This document shows, piece after piece, positions 8,762 through 17,848 of a stretch of DNA of 25,699 nucleotides. Origin of the DNA: a virus. The stretch lies in IMG/VR virus record IMGVR_UViG_3300028418_000025, positions 1 through 25,699 of that record. One strand, written 5' to 3'. The position numbers and the translations under genes were made by a program. The notes under the pieces were generated by a model. It saw only the letters and a program-made list of their open reading frames with translations, ran no database searches and had not been told where the DNA came from. Positions within the stretch are counted from its first letter, which is position 1; each line of letters begins with the position of its first letter.

Positions 8762-10605
8762 GGCATGGACGATAATACGTAATTAGAAGAAACTGAAAAT
8801 AATTGCTTTGTTCCTCCGGAGTCTGTGCTATCATCTATAGATAATTTAACTGTCATTATATAACCTTTAACACCACTCATTTTAACACCACCAATAATCT
8901 CACCTGGTCTAACAAAGCTGTTATTTATTAAATTAGCTACATAGTGATTTTCTTTTCTGTCAAAACCAACTCTAAATATTGGTTGTGTGGCTGTAGGATC
9001 TAAAGCTGTAGCTCCTGTCAATGGTGGATTAGAAGAATCATACGCACCTTCTACATAGCTTTTTATTGATTTAGTTGAGTCTTGAAATTCTGAATAAATA
9101 CCAGTTCCGTTTATATCGTCAAAACCTTCAATATCTGATAAATAAGTGTCTACTTCCCATCCATTACTTCCTTCATAACCTATTGTATTAAAGTTTTTAA
9201 CCACAGTAGGGCTAGGATTGAATATAAATTCTACAAAAGCCTCTGCTGGTTTTGAAGCTCCATAGAATTTAGTTCTATTATTAGGTGTTGTTTCGTCGTA
9301 GTGTTGGTATATTTCTGAATCAATAAATGTAAAGAAATTATTTTTTAAACTACCAAACGCATTTGGTTTGTAACTATAGAAACTTGTCCATCCATTAACT
9401 CCTTCATCAAAACCTAAAGTATCAAAATTACCGCCAGAAGAATTTAAAGGCGTGACTGGGGTTGCTATTGATCTTGGTATATTTTGTAAGGACACGGTGT
9501 AAGAAGATTGATGAGCATCCCAACCACCTAATATTTGACCTCTTTTAAACGTGACAAAATTAATTTTATTATATACACCACCAGCTCCAAAGTCAATAGC
9601 TGGAAAAAAGTTAAAATCTTGACCAATTGCAAAATCAGTTTCAAAACTAGTAACCCTAGAGTTAGTAGCCACAACTGTCCCATCTGCTTTAACTAGTTCC
9701 ATTAAAGCGCCAATATCAACTCCAGAAATACCTCCTGAAAGAGTTCCAGCACCACCACTTAGAATACGAGCTTCAGTACGCACACCAGTCATAAGTGCAG
9801 TATTAATAACTCCAGTGTAAACTTGTCTTTGATAGGTGTCAGATATAAGAGCTAAGTTGTCTCTAAAATAATCTTTCATACCATATCCTGATATTTCAGT
9901 TATACCATCTCTAGACAGTCTAAGAATTGCAGCCCTGTCTTTATCTGCAAAGTATTTCCTATAACCATAAAAAGCAAAAGACTCTGGGTTTCTACTTATA
10001 CCATACTCACCTAAGTAAGGAACATCTTGGCCAAGTACATTGACTTCACCACCAGTTTCTAATGAGCCTTGCTCACCTGAATATATAGCATTTTTGTTTA
10101 CTAAGACTTTACTTATTTTATTTTCTTGAAGAACCATTAAGTTAGAATCTTCTGCAAAAAGCTTTTGTATAGAGCCATTTAAAGGATCTAAATCTCTTAC
10201 CAATGGATCAGCTATTGAAAAAACATTAGTTTCAATAAAGCTTGTTCTAGTATTTAATAGTCCGGAATATATTAAACTATGCTTTTTGTCTGTAGCATCT
10301 AAACTTTCATTGACAACATAGGCTCTAACTCCATTTGTTATATTAGCATTGTTAAATCCACCCTTAATTCTAGACTCTTCAATAAAAAACATATTATTGT
10401 TTAGATTTTTAAAACTACCAGGTGTATTAGGTGATAAACTACTCGCAAAAGGATATGCTGGGTAACCTAGACTATTATTAGCTCTAAACCACGGTAACCC
10501 AGGCCACTGTGGTGGAAGAGGTACGGGATCAGGGCTAGCAGGAGCCGGAATTACTTTTTTCAACAAAAAGCAATTAAAATATTTTACACCAATTTTATAG
10601 CTCAT
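8758..10605 (-). CDS. Tail structural protein, probable tail hub/stabilisation component (615 aa)
   Basis: A beta-rich protein without signal peptide. It opens with a Pro-rich linker (residues about 20-35, PAPASPDPVPLPP). A conserved-looking stretch near 77-100 (ESRIKGGFNN) and another at about 197-246 (GEYGISRNPESFA, then RLSRDGITEIS) follow. It carries two copies of a motif: NFDTLGFDEGVNGW near residue 392 and NFNTIGYEGSNGW near 469. The segment after the first copy, with SFYSYKPN, NNFFTF and EIYQHY, resembles sequences I recall in tail or nozzle proteins of marine and crAss-like phages. It follows the 1510-aa tail protein after 54 bp and overlaps the SET-cupin gene by 4 bp. I infer a distal tail/nozzle role; the family is not firmly identified. 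The ATG has only AT-rich sequence upstream. Confidence 0.7.
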   Translation of the reverse strand: MSYKIGVKYFNCFLLKKVIPAPASPDPVPLPPQWPGLPWFRANNSLGYPAYPFASSLSPNTPGSFKNLNNNMFFIEESRIKGGFNNANITNGVRAYVVNESLDATDKKHSLIYSGLLNTRTSFIETNVFSIADPLVRDLDPLNGSIQKLFAEDSNLMVLQENKISKVLVNKNAIYSGEQGSLETGGEVNVLGQDVPYLGEYGISRNPESFAFYGYRKYFADKDRAAILRLSRDGITEISGYGMKDYFRDNLALISDTYQRQVYTGVINTALMTGVRTEARILSGGAGTLSGGISGVDIGALMELVKADGTVVATNSRVTSFETDFAIGQDFNFFPAIDFGAGGVYNKINFVTFKRGQILGGWDAHQSSYTVSLQNIPRSIATPVTPLNSSGGNFDTLGFDEGVNGWTSFYSYKPNAFGSLKNNFFTFIDSEIYQHYDETTPNNRTKFYGASKPAEAFVEFIFNPSPTVVKNFNTIGYEGSNGWEVDTYLSDIEGFDDINGTGIYSEFQDSTKSIKSYVEGAYDSSNPPLTGATALDPTATQPIFRVGFDRKENHYVANLINNSFVRPGEIIGGVKMSGVKGYIMTVKLSIDDSTDSGGTKQLFSVSSNYVLSSMP

Positions 10606-10617
10606 ATTATAATTATT

Positions 10618-10630
10618 ACTTGTTTATTTT
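10618..10630 (-). promoter_or_regulatory. AAAATAAACAAGT element in the gap before the 615-aa tail gene
   Basis: On the coding strand this 13-mer lies 13 bases upstream of the ATG at 10605, inside the 54-bp gap after the 1510-aa gene. The 12-nt core AAATAAACAAGT occurs twice more, at 17849-17880, again in a noncoding gap. Reuse only in gaps suggests a promoter or other expression signal, but in AT-rich DNA three copies could be partly chance. No Bacteroidota -33/-7 promoter pair was recognised around it. Confidence 0.35.
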
Positions 10631-10659
10631 AAAATTTCCTATAAATAATGTCATTATGA

Positions 10660-13600
10660 TCATGGTTCAATAATTTTTAAACGCGCAGTACATACTGGAG
10701 AAGATAATCCACCTCCATCAGTAGCAACAATACTCAAGTTAAAAATATCGCCGGCGCTAGCTGCAGGACCATATAAGCTTGAATATGCGGCTTTGTTAAA
10801 ATTCATTGTTTGACTTTGTCCAAAAGTACCGCTAGAAGTAAAACTAAGGAATTGTTGAATATTTCTTGCTCCAGTAGCAACAATATCACCAGAATTAAGT
10901 ACTATTACCAAATTTGTTGATGAACCAATTTCACTAGAAGGAAATGATAGTACATCACCTACAGAATATCCACTACCAGAAACACTAGCTGTGGCTACAA
11001 TAACAATTCCATCGTCAACTGTTTCTGCTGCACCTACTGTTATATCTACTTCACCAGATGAACCACTTAAAGATCCACCATTCAATTGAAATGGTGCATC
11101 GGCGGTAAATCCTGAGGGAGCGTCTGTTGTGTTTTGTGTTATAGAACTAGTTAAACCTCCTGTAGTAGTGTCTAAACCACCTCCTCCAGATCCTCCACTA
11201 ACTTGAGTAGCTGTAACAGACATAGTAATTTCAGAAAAGCTAGAACTATTCGTCGAATCACCTCCATTTCTAACATTAACCCAAGTTGCTATAGGTTCTG
11301 AAGTTCCACTTCCATCAAATTCCCAGTCTGTTTGTCCACAAGAAGCTGTGCCAGTCACATCAGTGCCTAAAGTATCCAGCTGTAAAGCAGGTGGCGTTAC
11401 ATTAAACAAAGGAAAAGTAGGTTGTGGTATAAGATTACCATTAGGAAAAGTTAGTCCAGGTGCTAAGCTTAATGTTAAAGCAGTATTTGTTGTTGTTTGA
11501 TCAAGTGCATAAGTAGTACTAGCAGAGTTGACGTTTAAATTAAAAGTAAAAACATCTCTAGAGGCTGAACTAGCCCCAAAAAATCTATTAGTTAGATTCC
11601 TAATAATGTATGGTTGGCTAATTTGAACTGTAGGTCCAGGCACTACAGAAAAAGTAGATGTAACATCATTACCAAGAGCATCTACTGCACTTACCAATGT
11701 TATTATAGGATTAAAAGGAGCTCCGTTATTCTGGTGAATAGCTAATCCATTACTATTAGTAGCATAAAAAGGCGTTGGAGTTAATTGATTATTTATTGGT
11801 AAATACTCAGGATAAAACCAAACTATAGAATTAGTAGCTTGATTTGTAAAATCATAACTAGAAAACCCAGCTGGAGTTGTGTTGTCACTAGCAGTTATTT
11901 GTGTATTTAATTCTGATATTAATCCAGCTGTAGATGATTCCCAATATATATCTAGTTTTGATTCTAATGGTGTAGTTTCAAAAACAGTAAATATTGGTAG
12001 TAAACCAGTTTCAGTGTTTTCATAAGGTATTCTAGTAACTTTTACACTAAAAGTGCAGTCTGCGTTTCCAGCAGCTGATATTGTAGCTGTAGAACTTTTA
12101 CTTGGAACAGCATCTGATAAACCTATATCTTGCCATCCTTCGCCTGGGTTAGATAAAGTAACACTTGTAACCGCACCATTGTTTACTGTGAAGTTACATC
12201 TAATACCTTTATTTTTAAACAAATCTGAATAAATATCAGAACCAGCAGCACCTCTAAAAACAACCGGAATACTGTTACCACCAGTTGCTGGGTAATTAGT
12301 GCCTCCAGCTAATGTTCCATTTGGTATCTCTACTTCAAATTCAGCAGCATTAGGGCTTGGCCCAGGTTGCCCATACTTATTTATAACATTACTAGTGGTT
12401 GCACTGTAAACATTCATTCTAGCTATAAATGGATTTGATTGAAAGTTATAAAATCCTGGAGCTGTATCAAAAGGATATTCTACTAAATTACCTACTGCAA
12501 AAAGTCCTAAATCATTTCCTGTACCTATAGCTGTTACTACTTCTTTTACTGTTCCTGGATAATACTGTCTTGTTCTAGGACCAGCTGCAACAGCGGGAAT
12601 TGTGTCGTAATAATTGACAACTCTTGTAGCTAATTTGACAGAAGCGTTCTCTACTTGACTACCTGAGTCAAAATCTCTTTCTCTATCTCTAGTTTTTAAT
12701 AATTGTTCTCCTTCTTCAGTGTAAGGGTCTGCTTGGAAAAATACTCCATCAGTATTTGTAAACTGATAGTAAGAAGGATCTTCATTAAAAGAAGGTCTAC
12801 CTGTTCTAAATATGTTTTGATTAGGACCTACTGAAGTAACGTCTTTTGGTATTTTACTTAAATTATCTGACTGAACAGCAAAGTGAAATATAGGCTCATC
12901 AACACTTGCAGGTAAAGGACCTTCAGACTCTCCATCTATGTAGCCATTTAGAATACCAGCTGTGTATGTATTATAATAGTCTGTTTGATCTTGCTTTACA
13001 ACTATCTTATATGAATACCATCCAAGAGGGTTTGTATCCCTGTCATATAACCCAGGCGTGCCTAAGACACTATTGAATGTTGAATCTATTGTGTTAAAAA
13101 AATTAACCACCAAAGAATCACCAGGCCAAGTGTCAGTTGAATTAACTAAATGATTTGTTAAACCAGAAGGATATAGGCCAGTATCTAAAGCAGAATTGTA
13201 GTAACTAAAGTTATCATCAAAATCTTGGCTTAAATCATCCGTACCTGACTTATAAGGATTGAAAATAGTAGAAGCTTTGTTTTGGCTACTTTGAGAATCT
13301 AAGATAATGCTAGATAATATAACATCAGACTGTCTGCCATACCTATCAGAAAGAACAATACCAACTTGATAATTCCTATCTTGTTTTAAACTGTGGTTCT
13401 GATATTCTTTTCTTACTTCTGAATACTGTAAATTAGGATTTCCTCCAGACTCTTCTTCTTTAAAAGCGACTTCTGTTGCATAAGAAATTGATTCAGGTGG
13501 TGTATGTTTGTCTAAAAAATTACCAAATATTATTCTATTACCAGCAGCTTCTTGAGCTAATGCTCTTACTGGAGTTTGATCATAAACACGTAGTAAATCT

Positions 13601-15192
13601 CTAAGTGGTAAAGTTTTGTAAGGTTTTGCTGATTGATAATTGTATCTTAGTTTACCAGTGGTTATATTAGAAATTTGAGCTGTTTTTATAGTATCTAAAA
13701 CTTTTAAAGTTACCGAACTAGAATCTTTGTATATAATATCTATAGAGTCTATTTTAAAATCAGAAACAGCACTTGACCAACTAGAACTAGTTGAAGGAAC
13801 TGGAATTATTAATTCTATATCGTTTATTTTATTTTGCATAAACTCTACCTCTGTACTTTTAAAAGTTCTACTTTCGTCATCGCCTACAAAATAACCATCT
13901 TGTTCAGGAACAAAACAAGCTTGAGTAAATGGTGATATTAAAGAATATTCACCATCGTCAAATTGAAATCTATAAGCAAATCTTATAAATTTCTTTTTTA
14001 AATAATCTTTATCACCTGGCCAATTACTTTTATAAAACGGATTTATACTACCATTAGGTAAAGACGTTGATACAACGTCTTTCATGGTTGATTCAGCTGC
14101 TGCTGAAAGAGTTATAGTTCCTCCTGTTCCAGACAGTGGATTAAGAGTTAACACATCCCCATCGCTGTAATCTTCTCCAAATTGATTAATATCAACACTA
14201 GCAGCAGTTCCAGAAGCTCCACTCGCGGCTGTTACAGTGTACTCTGCAGTTATGTTTGAACCACCTTGTCTTAATGGTAATTCAACGGTGTCTCCTGTCG
14301 TGTAACCAGAGCCGGGGTTTGATATAGTAGCAGAGCCAGATGTTGATTGTATTGTTAATTGTAGACCACTACCAGAGCCAGTTACGTTAGTTGCGGTCAT
14401 TGTTGAACCAATAACGTATCCATTACCAAGAACAGATTGCTGTATGCTGATAGCCTCATTAACACCAGCGGTTATAAAAACATTAACAGTTAAACCAGTA
14501 CCATTACCACCTGTAGTTGGCACATTAAACGCAGTCCCACCAGCAGGCTGAAGGCCTGATCCTGTTGTAAAAGCTGTAATTCCAGTAACTTGAAAATCAA
14601 TTAAGCTAATAGGATCATATGGATAATATTTAGCTAAAGAAATTTGATCTTCATTGGTATAGTAGTTGGGATTTGCTATAGCTCTAGTTACATTTATCTT
14701 ACGTGGTTGATTTCTATTATCTGTAAAAAAAAGTCTATCATTTATTAAGTTTACACCATATATTGGTTGTGTTTTTGAAAAATTCAAAAAACTACCACTA
14801 ACTATTAATGTTGATGTTTGAGTATTAACATCGTAGCACCCGATATGACATTCTGAACCATTGGCGCCAGCAATAGCGGCAAAAGCAGGTGCAAAATTAG
14901 ATAGTCTATCTGCCGATGTATCAGAGAAATTAGTTATAAACACGAATATTCTATCACTATTAACGTCCATAAAGAACCCAATTATTGAGCAACTTTGTTG
15001 TGATAGTGTTGTTAGTCCAAAGTCAGTTAGCTTAATATTCCCTAATATGTTTTCTAAAGAACCTACATCTGATCCTTCAGACTTACTTACAGACACATTC
15101 ATTGCATCTCTATATTCTCCAGACGGTACAATTCTAGAGTCTAAGTCTTTATTCATCTTAGACTTTATAAAACTATTTCTTGCTTCTGCCAT
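10660..15192 (-). CDS. Large tail nozzle / stabilisation protein (1510 aa)
   Basis: The N-terminus (MAEARNSFIKSKMNKDLDSR, then a GEYRDAMN segment and SEGSDVGSLENILGN) resembles the start of large tail-stabilisation proteins in marine and crAss-like podoviruses. I infer it to be analogous to T7 gp12 or P22 gp10, the nozzle beta-propeller. The remainder is long, beta-rich and full of Ser, Thr, Gly, Asn and Tyr, with no membrane segment. Glycine-rich motifs of the form GxGYxxGDxxxL recur: GNGYVIGS near residue 255, GSGYTTGDTVELP near 291, GEDYSDGDVLTLNP near 336, a weaker GEGWQDIG near 1017, and GSGYSVGDVLSFP near 1405. The C-terminus (ATDGGGLSS near the end) looks like an immunoglobulin- or cadherin-like fold. 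The gene lies 5 bp after the 392-aa connector. A propeller-like core with inserted surface domains, possibly host-contacting, is the likeliest reading. Confidence 0.75.
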   Translation of the reverse strand: MAEARNSFIKSKMNKDLDSRIVPSGEYRDAMNVSVSKSEGSDVGSLENILGNIKLTDFGLTTLSQQSCSIIGFFMDVNSDRIFVFITNFSDTSADRLSNFAPAFAAIAGANGSECHIGCYDVNTQTSTLIVSGSFLNFSKTQPIYGVNLINDRLFFTDNRNQPRKINVTRAIANPNYYTNEDQISLAKYYPYDPISLIDFQVTGITAFTTGSGLQPAGGTAFNVPTTGGNGTGLTVNVFITAGVNEAISIQQSVLGNGYVIGSTMTATNVTGSGSGLQLTIQSTSGSATISNPGSGYTTGDTVELPLRQGGSNITAEYTVTAASGASGTAASVDINQFGEDYSDGDVLTLNPLSGTGGTITLSAAAESTMKDVVSTSLPNGSINPFYKSNWPGDKDYLKKKFIRFAYRFQFDDGEYSLISPFTQACFVPEQDGYFVGDDESRTFKSTEVEFMQNKINDIELIIPVPSTSSSWSSAVSDFKIDSIDIIYKDSSSVTLKVLDTIKTAQISNITTGKLRYNYQSAKPYKTLPLRDLLRVYDQTPVRALAQEAAGNRIIFGNFLDKHTPPESISYATEVAFKEEESGGNPNLQYSEVRKEYQNHSLKQDRNYQVGIVLSDRYGRQSDVILSSIILDSQSSQNKASTIFNPYKSGTDDLSQDFDDNFSYYNSALDTGLYPSGLTNHLVNSTDTWPGDSLVVNFFNTIDSTFNSVLGTPGLYDRDTNPLGWYSYKIVVKQDQTDYYNTYTAGILNGYIDGESEGPLPASVDEPIFHFAVQSDNLSKIPKDVTSVGPNQNIFRTGRPSFNEDPSYYQFTNTDGVFFQADPYTEEGEQLLKTRDRERDFDSGSQVENASVKLATRVVNYYDTIPAVAAGPRTRQYYPGTVKEVVTAIGTGNDLGLFAVGNLVEYPFDTAPGFYNFQSNPFIARMNVYSATTSNVINKYGQPGPSPNAAEFEVEIPNGTLAGGTNYPATGGNSIPVVFRGAAGSDIYSDLFKNKGIRCNFTVNNGAVTSVTLSNPGEGWQDIGLSDAVPSKSSTATISAAGNADCTFSVKVTRIPYENTETGLLPIFTVFETTPLESKLDIYWESSTAGLISELNTQITASDNTTPAGFSSYDFTNQATNSIVWFYPEYLPINNQLTPTPFYATNSNGLAIHQNNGAPFNPIITLVSAVDALGNDVTSTFSVVPGPTVQISQPYIIRNLTNRFFGASSASRDVFTFNLNVNSASTTYALDQTTTNTALTLSLAPGLTFPNGNLIPQPTFPLFNVTPPALQLDTLGTDVTGTASCGQTDWEFDGSGTSEPIATWVNVRNGGDSTNSSSFSEITMSVTATQVSGGSGGGGLDTTTGGLTSSITQNTTDAPSGFTADAPFQLNGGSLSGSSGEVDITVGAAETVDDGIVIVATASVSGSGYSVGDVLSFPSSEIGSSTNLVIVLNSGDIVATGARNIQQFLSFTSSGTFGQSQTMNFNKAAYSSLYGPAASAGDIFNLSIVATDGGGLSSPVCTARLKIIEP

Positions 15193-15197
15193 TTAAT

Positions 15198-16376
15198 TTA
15201 ACTTTTAATCCATTTAGACTTACCTCTCATAACTTGAACAACTTCTTGTAATTTAATATTTGATAGTCTTATTTTAGCATTTCTAAGAGCTGCTCTTTTT
15301 TCAATTTTATATCTATTTATTACGTACTCAGGAATACCCATCCTAGTAGATAAAATAGCATGAAGCATGTACATATACAGAGCTTGCTCTGCCATTTTTG
15401 GTATTTTCATGTCTTCATCTACTGATAATCCATCAGATATGTAATTCAATATTATTAACTGATTAGCTAAATTGCTACTAAACATTATCTTGCCTTCTCT
15501 TTCATTAAAATTAAACCAACCATTAGATTGGGAAGTTTCTGGATTTAAACCATATCTCTGCCCGTAACTAAGTTTATCCCAAGCCCAGTCATAAACACCT
15601 TCGTTGAACATTTGATCTGAAAAAGCTCCAGATATAGTGTAGTCTTCAGCACCTTGCCATCTGTCATTGGTAATAGAAGTTCCCTCAAGATTGTCAGCCG
15701 CGTCATCTTGTGTTGGTATTCCAGAGCCATCTTGCACTGGAACTTGTTGAGGGCTTTGGTGAAGTAAATTACTTGGATATATTGGATGCTGAACACCTGC
15801 TCCATCTATTCTAAATAGACTAACATAATTAACATAATCTTGAGGTATTAATAGAGATAAATTACTAGGTATAGTTAATTCCTGAGATCTAGTACTCTTC
15901 AAGGTGTCATAACTAAATTCTTGCAACCCTCTTTTAGCATGGAAAATTATATCAGCTCTATTAACTCTACTTATTAGTTTACCATCTCCAACATAAGCCA
16001 GTCGAAAATTATTTATAATATTCCTAATGCTTACATATTGATAAGTGTCGTGGTTGTTCCATTTACCAGCTTTTATATCTCTTAGTAATATTTTTACAAC
16101 ATCATTTAAAGTAGATCCAGTACCTAAAGTTATAGTATTTGTAGATGATAATTGATATTCACCTGCGCCAACACCTTGATTTATTTTTACATTATTTATG
16201 TATACTTCAAAGTTTGTCATACTAACACCATCAACAAAAGGTATTAAATTAACTCCATAAGCACTATTGCTTTTATCTGCGCCACCTGTCCACTTAAATT
16301 CTGTTTGAGCAGCCGTTGCCGTAAAAACTTGTTGACTTCCGTAGTATTGTTCGTTTGATTGAGTTAATAATCCCAT
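15198..16376 (-). CDS. Tail ring / adaptor protein (392 aa)
   Basis: A two-part protein. Residues about 1-105 are beta-rich (QQVFTATAAQTEF, then FVDGVSMTNFEVYINN) and look like a small sandwich domain. Residues from about 115 onward are mixed and helical (IRNIINNFRLAYVGDGKLIS, then RADIIFHAKRGLQEFSYDT), with a basic helical C-terminus ending RGKSKWIKS. The second part resembles head-to-tail adaptor or tail-tube ring proteins of podoviruses such as the T7 gp11 type. It sits 6 bp after the 358-aa protein and 5 bp before the large nozzle protein, so the three probably form stacked layers of the tail. Its exact ring position cannot be told from sequence alone. The ATG is preceded by an A-rich stretch with no Shine-Dalgarno sequence. 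Confidence 0.68.
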   Translation of the reverse strand: MGLLTQSNEQYYGSQQVFTATAAQTEFKWTGGADKSNSAYGVNLIPFVDGVSMTNFEVYINNVKINQGVGAGEYQLSSTNTITLGTGSTLNDVVKILLRDIKAGKWNNHDTYQYVSIRNIINNFRLAYVGDGKLISRVNRADIIFHAKRGLQEFSYDTLKSTRSQELTIPSNLSLLIPQDYVNYVSLFRIDGAGVQHPIYPSNLLHQSPQQVPVQDGSGIPTQDDAADNLEGTSITNDRWQGAEDYTISGAFSDQMFNEGVYDWAWDKLSYGQRYGLNPETSQSNGWFNFNEREGKIMFSSNLANQLIILNYISDGLSVDEDMKIPKMAEQALYMYMLHAILSTRMGIPEYVINRYKIEKRAALRNAKIRLSNIKLQEVVQVMRGKSKWIKS

Positions 16377-16382
16377 TTTTTA

Positions 16383-17459
16383 TTATCTTTTTGTGTTTGC
16401 TTCTTCTGATACAATTAATTGAGAAGCAGCTTGTACAACGCTTGGGTCTCTTATTATTATACCTGAATATTTTAATATTTCTAAAATAACTTCTGTTTGT
16501 TGACTGTCACTTATTTCAAAATCTTGTGAATAAGCACTTGAAGCTGTGTTTAACACAGTGTTATCGATTGTTATAATTACATCAGAAAGAGCAGCGCCGC
16601 TAGCAGCGAATAAAGACTTATCTATAGTTATTGTATCTCCTGGCTCTAGTCGATTACCTGTATCAACAACAGTCAGTGTGGTTAGCACAGGGTTACCTAT
16701 AGGAGGTAGTGTTGTTATAACTCTAATAGAGAAATCGGTACCTAAACCATCTGTTGTTACTAGAGGATTATCGGATTTTGCTAAAAAATTACTAACACTT
16801 CCACCACTAAAACTAGGCATTTGAGTTACCAAAGGTAACAAATTAGCACTAGTAATAAATTTATATAAAATATTAAACTCACCACTGTAGACGTATTGAC
16901 CTAGAGTGCCAACTGTGTAACCCCAGACGACGTCCTTAGGTTTTCTAATGTAATTAAATGTTACATCGCTACTAGAGTATGTGTTTGTAACTGTTGGAAA
17001 TACAGTTATTTTATTTTCCTTGTATTTAGCTATAGGAAAATCTGATGTAGGAGTTGTTAAAGGCGATAATGTTTGTTCAGTATAGTCTCTCGCACTCACT
17101 ATCTCTATCTCTGGACTATTAAAACCTTTATTATAATTTACTGAACCAAATCTATGTAGATCTGTTGGTTGGAGATACACGTTATCTGTTTGAGAACTAC
17201 CAGCTGGTATAGTTACTGAAGGACCGCTTTTTTGAAAAATTTCAAATTCGTTCCTTATGTGTTCTATCCTAGAAGCAAACTCAACGTTAGTTCTTGGCAT
17301 ACGTAAGTATTGATTGTAATCTTCAAAAAATCTTTCAAATATTTCTAGTTGAACTTGAGTAGCTAATTGATTAAATTCATACGGAGTTATATATCCACGT
17401 TGTTCTTTATTAAGAATACTTAATACTGTAGTATATACTGTGTTTACATTTATTGCCAT
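16383..17459 (-). CDS. Head-tail connector / ring protein (358 aa)
   Basis: The N-terminal 75 or so residues are helical (VNTVYTTVLSILNKEQRGYI, then TPYEFNQLATQVQLEIFERFFEDY) and look like a connector helical bundle. Residues about 85-330 are beta-rich, with a TIPAGSS turn and an LQPTDLHRFGSVNYN segment. The C-terminus is a helix (SQQTEVILEILKYSGIIIRD). It is the first gene of the tail half, after a 415-bp gap, and runs directly into the other ring protein. I infer a ring between portal and tail nozzle, as in crAss-like and marine podoviruses; I do not recognise a named family. The ATG follows a terminator-like hairpin and a long A-rich run without a Shine-Dalgarno sequence, which suggests that its expression is set by read-through or by a promoter in the gap. 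Confidence 0.68.
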   Translation of the reverse strand: MAINVNTVYTTVLSILNKEQRGYITPYEFNQLATQVQLEIFERFFEDYNQYLRMPRTNVEFASRIEHIRNEFEIFQKSGPSVTIPAGSSQTDNVYLQPTDLHRFGSVNYNKGFNSPEIEIVSARDYTEQTLSPLTTPTSDFPIAKYKENKITVFPTVTNTYSSSDVTFNYIRKPKDVVWGYTVGTLGQYVYSGEFNILYKFITSANLLPLVTQMPSFSGGSVSNFLAKSDNPLVTTDGLGTDFSIRVITTLPPIGNPVLTTLTVVDTGNRLEPGDTITIDKSLFAASGAALSDVIITIDNTVLNTASSAYSQDFEISDSQQTEVILEILKYSGIIIRDPSVVQAASQLIVSEEANTKR

Positions 17460-17475
17460 TTTAATTTTTTTTTAA

Positions 17476-17497
17476 AATAAAAAAAGGTACTACCTTT
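17476..17497 (-). terminator. Terminator-like hairpin just before the 358-aa connector gene
   Basis: On the coding strand the sequence is AAAGG, a TAGTA loop, CCTTT, then TTTTATTTT. The stem is short, but the following T-run is strong. It would end RNA made across the 415-bp gap, or act as an attenuator in front of the tail genes. Confidence 0.45.
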
Positions 17498-17613
17498 GTT
17501 AACAGTTCATTACCTCTGTAAAGAGTACACGCTGTTTTTTGATATTCAACATTTATCCATCAACTTAGAATCTGTCCAATAGTAAAAAAAAGTAAAATAA
17601 ATTCTAATTTCGT

Positions 17614-17727
17614 CTAATATCTTCTTGATGATAAATTAATTTCTAAAAGTCTCATAGAAAAAAACTTGCGCACTAGAAACTTGAGTAGCAAACTGGAAAC
17701 TTTAGTAGCACCTTTCTTTTTGGGCAT
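17614..17727 (-). CDS. Very small basic ORF in the gap, doubtful (37 aa)
   Basis: From an ATG at 17727 this frame encodes 37 residues, starting MPKKKGATKVSSLLLKFLV and ending in SSRRY. It is basic with a short amphipathic middle. Small basic proteins do occur in phage virions, but there is no ribosome-binding signal to judge by, no recognised relative, and the ORF overlaps the tandem repeat. A second, still smaller frame (17747-17803, 18 codons from ATG, starting MIILNAAPGVYSIV) lies just upstream. Both may be chance openings or remnants of a gene. Confidence 0.15.
   Translation of the reverse strand: MPKKKGATKVSSLLLKFLVRKFFSMRLLEINLSSRRY
17673..17712. repeat. Imperfect 20-bp tandem repeat in the gap
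   Basis: Two adjacent 20-base units, CTAGAAACTTGAGTAGCAAA and CTGGAAACTTTAGTAGCACC on the plus strand, agree at 16 of 20 positions. A more degenerate third copy may precede them. A protein-binding site or simple slippage duplication are both possible. Confidence 0.5.
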
Positions 17728-17848
17728 AGTATTGAATGAAGAACTATCATAAAGCTTCTCCAACGATAGAATAAACGCCTGGAGCTGCGTTTAAGATTAT
17801 CATATTACAATAATTCCGCACTTTTATACTATGCTTAGTTATAAGATC

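Noticed and set aside
8750-8770. Frameshift joining the 615-aa tail gene and the SET-cupin gene into one protein
   Set aside because: The TTGA overlap and the unrelated, complete domains on both sides fit translational coupling of two genes better.
15545-15805. An 86-codon minus-strand frame inside the 392-aa ring protein gene
   Set aside because: It lies fully within a longer, better supported gene in another frame.
17673-17712. Start of a CRISPR-like array
   Set aside because: There are only two directly adjacent imperfect 20-base units and no spacers.
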